Source of the DNA: Elusimicrobiota bacterium
Lineage (GTDB): Bacteria > Elusimicrobiota > Elusimicrobia > UBA1565
NCBI GenBank assembly: GCA_016196755.1
Contig: JACPXC010000048.1
Span: forward strand, 62,001-126,000
Length of the DNA: 64,000 nt
Direction of reading: 5' to 3'
Shown: piece after piece, positions 62,424 through 64,000 of the stretch
How positions within the stretch are numbered: position 1 is the first letter of the stretch
Layout: each line of letters opens with the position of its first letter
Notes under the pieces: model-generated
What the model was told of the DNA's origin: nothing
Databases searched by the model: none
Seen by the model: the letters and a program-made list of their open reading frames with translations, nothing else
Position numbers and translations under genes: made by a program

Positions 62424-64000
62424 TCAAAAGAACTTCTGAGCTTCCCAGTATTGATGGAAACGTCCCCTCATTTCGAGCAGCTTGGACAGTGAGCCTTCCT
62501 CAACGATCTCGCCGCCCTCCACCACCAGGATCTTATGGGCCTTTCTTATCGTCGATAGACGGTGGGCGATAACCACGGCGGTCTTACCCCCGATCATCTC
62601 GTCGAGCGCCTCTTGGATCAATTGCTCGGTCTTCGTGTCCAGAGCGCTGGTCGCCTCATCGAGGATAAGGACATCGCTCCCTTTGAGAAGCGCCCGAGCG
62701 ATCGAAACCCGCTGCTTCTCGCCTCCGGATAGTTGGACGCCCCGGTCCCCTATGACCGTTTCAAAGCCATCCGGAAGCCGCGACACGAAATCGGTCAATC
62801 GAGCCTTGCGGACGGCGGTGTCCAAGGCCTCGTCCGTCGGGACGGGACGCAGGCCATAAGTGATGTTCACCCTCAATGAATCGTTGAATAGGCTCGTGTC
62901 TTGGCTCACCAGCGCCATATGGCGGCGCAATGACTTGAGAGTGAACGAACGGATATCGCGCCCATCGATCATGATGCAGCCAGGAGCGCTGTCATAGAAT
63001 CGGCTCAACAAGCTGGCGATCGTCGACTTCCCCGTGCCGCTTGGGCCGACGATAGCCGTCATCTGGCCGCGTTCCACGGAAAAGCTCACCCGTTTCAGAA
63101 TCCGAGGCCCGTCAGCGTAAGAGAAATCGACGGCTTTGAATTCGATGAGCGACTTGAGTCCCGGGAACTCCTCTTGGCCGGAGGGGACGAAATGCTTGCC
63201 GGAGTCATCGAAGATCCCATCGAGCTCATCGAGCGGCCCGGTGATGGCTGAGAGCGTCGCCTTTATATGGCTGACGACGCTAAACGAGCTGGCGGCTCTT
63301 CGCAGCACGTAGAAATAGACCAGAAATCCAGGCAAACGCGCCGTCCCTTGTCGCGCGACGATGAACGCCATCACTGAGACAAGGAGGAGGACGAGTCCAA
63401 GCATGATTACTTCTTGGAGCGGCAGGACTATCAGGACGTTTCGGTCCATCCCGAATTCGAAGCGCGCGACTTCGTCGCTCTTGCGGCCGAAGATTTCGCT
63501 CTCCTGCTCCTCCCCACAGTAGGCTTTTATTAGTGGGATGCAGGAGAGCGCGTTGAACAACGCCTTGCTCATAGCCCCCTGGGCTTCAGAGAAAGAAGCG
63601 GATGCCCTACGGACCCTTGGAATGATCCAGGCCAGGGAAAGATTCAGCACGGGCAGAAGGAAAATGAGCGCCGCCGTCAGCTTTACCGAGATATACATCA
63701 TGATCCCCAGATAGGCGATCAGCGTGAATGCGCCGGCGAAAAAATAGTGGAGGTCCGAGAGCCGCGTTACCAACTTTTCGACCGTACTGATCACTACGCC
63801 ATGGAGATGGCCCGCATTGTTCTTATCGAAAAAAATCTTCCCAAAGGTCAGATAGCGCCGGAATATCAGCTTTCGCAACCCATTGGCGAACTGCCTGACC
63901 AAGCGTGCCACAGCGACCGAAGAACCGTACTGCAGGATGTTCTTGAGGACGAACGACAGGAATATGGCAAGTGCCAAGCAGACGAATGCGGCAGAAGGCG
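62424..64000 (-). CDS. MsbA-like ABC exporter (cut by right edge)
   Basis: The frame stays open to the right edge, so the N-terminal transmembrane part is incomplete. Visible parts include several transmembrane helices, then the nucleotide-binding domain with Walker A VGPSGTGKSTIAS, Q-loop VSQDTSLFN, signature LSGGEKQRVSIARALL, Walker B VLILDEATSALD and the H-loop VIAHRLST. This is the fused half-transporter layout of lipid A or polysaccharide exporters. Its place at the end of a glycan locus fits export or flipping of a lipid-linked sugar. Confidence 0.93.
   Translation of the reverse strand, partial: PSAAFVCLALAIFLSFVLKNILQYGSSVAVARLVRQFANGLRKLIFRRYLTFGKIFFDKNNAGHLHGVVISTVEKLVTRLSDLHYFFAGAFTLIAYLGIMMYISVKLTAALIFLLPVLNLSLAWIIPRVRRASASFSEAQGAMSKALFNALSCIPLIKAYCGEEQESEIFGRKSDEVARFEFGMDRNVLIVLPLQEVIMLGLVLLLVSVMAFIVARQGTARLPGFLVYFYVLRRAASSFSVVSHIKATLSAITGPLDELDGIFDDSGKHFVPSGQEEFPGLKSLIEFKAVDFSYADGPRILKRVSFSVERGQMTAIVGPSGTGKSTIASLLSRFYDSAPGCIMIDGRDIRSFTLKSLRRHMALVSQDTSLFNDSLRVNITYGLRPVPTDEALDTAVRKARLTDFVSRLPDGFETVIGDRGVQLSGGEKQRVSIARALLKGSDVLILDEATSALDTKTEQLIQEALDEMIGGKTAVVIAHRLSTIRKAHKILVVEGGEIVEEGSLSKLLEMRGRFHQYWEAQKFF

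Overview
The window is a compact, high-GC bacterial chromosome segment. The cell was probably diderm: there is an outer-membrane beta-barrel protein, a Wza-type export lipoprotein, a Wzz/tyrosine-kinase fusion, an MsbA-like exporter and several secreted proteins. The long Ala/Pro-rich N-termini (NuoH, IF-2, a 683-residue secreted protein), the gene content and the GC level remind me of Elusimicrobiota. That placement is an inference from style, not a demonstrated assignment.

Region 1 (1-13.4 kb): the tail of a helical-repeat gene, an intergenic stretch with dispersed repeats, a tRNA with anticodon CAU, and a 59-residue gene that reads as a single bacterial histone fold. A MidA/NDUFAF7-type complex I assembly methyltransferase follows, then an uninterrupted 11-gene complex I operon (nuoA-B-C-D-H-I-J-K-L-M-N) with no NADH-oxidising module (nuoE, F, G). 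Region 2 (12.1-17.2 kb): secreted or uncharacterised proteins, one with a nucleoside-phosphorylase-like C-terminus, then rlmH.

Region 3 (17.2-33.8 kb, mostly minus strand): classic housekeeping operons. These are rimP-nusA-infB-rbfA-truB-ribF, proS, and rpsB-tsf-pyrH-frr-uppS-cdsA-dxr-rseP. A small lipoprotein and a coiled-coil protein sit between them.

Region 4 (33.9-64 kb): an exopolysaccharide/surface-glycan region. It starts with a FecR-like secreted protein and an outer-membrane barrel, then Wza, Wzz-tyrosine kinase, O-antigen-ligase/polymerase-like membrane proteins and a glycosidase-like protein. After these come glycosyltransferases, radical SAM enzymes, GDP-mannose dehydratase and GDP-fucose synthase-like genes, a degenerate HD protein, a SugarK/APH-like kinase, a sulfate-activation module, and finally a polysialyltransferase-like protein and an ABC exporter cut by the right edge.

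The most striking item is the sulfate-activation module at 56.6-60.4 kb (minus strand). One 736-residue polypeptide joins a pyruvate-kinase-like domain to an ATP sulfurylase. It is followed by overlapping cysC (APS kinase) and then a sulfotransferase. Together these could make PAPS and sulfate a glycan, with the kinase domain possibly regenerating ATP. Other notable points are the histone, two probable CTG start codons placed in CTGA stop/start overlaps, -10 boxes lying 6-10 nt from start codons (probable leaderless mRNAs), and a composite dispersed repeat with palindromes ending in GTGCCAG/CTGGCAC.
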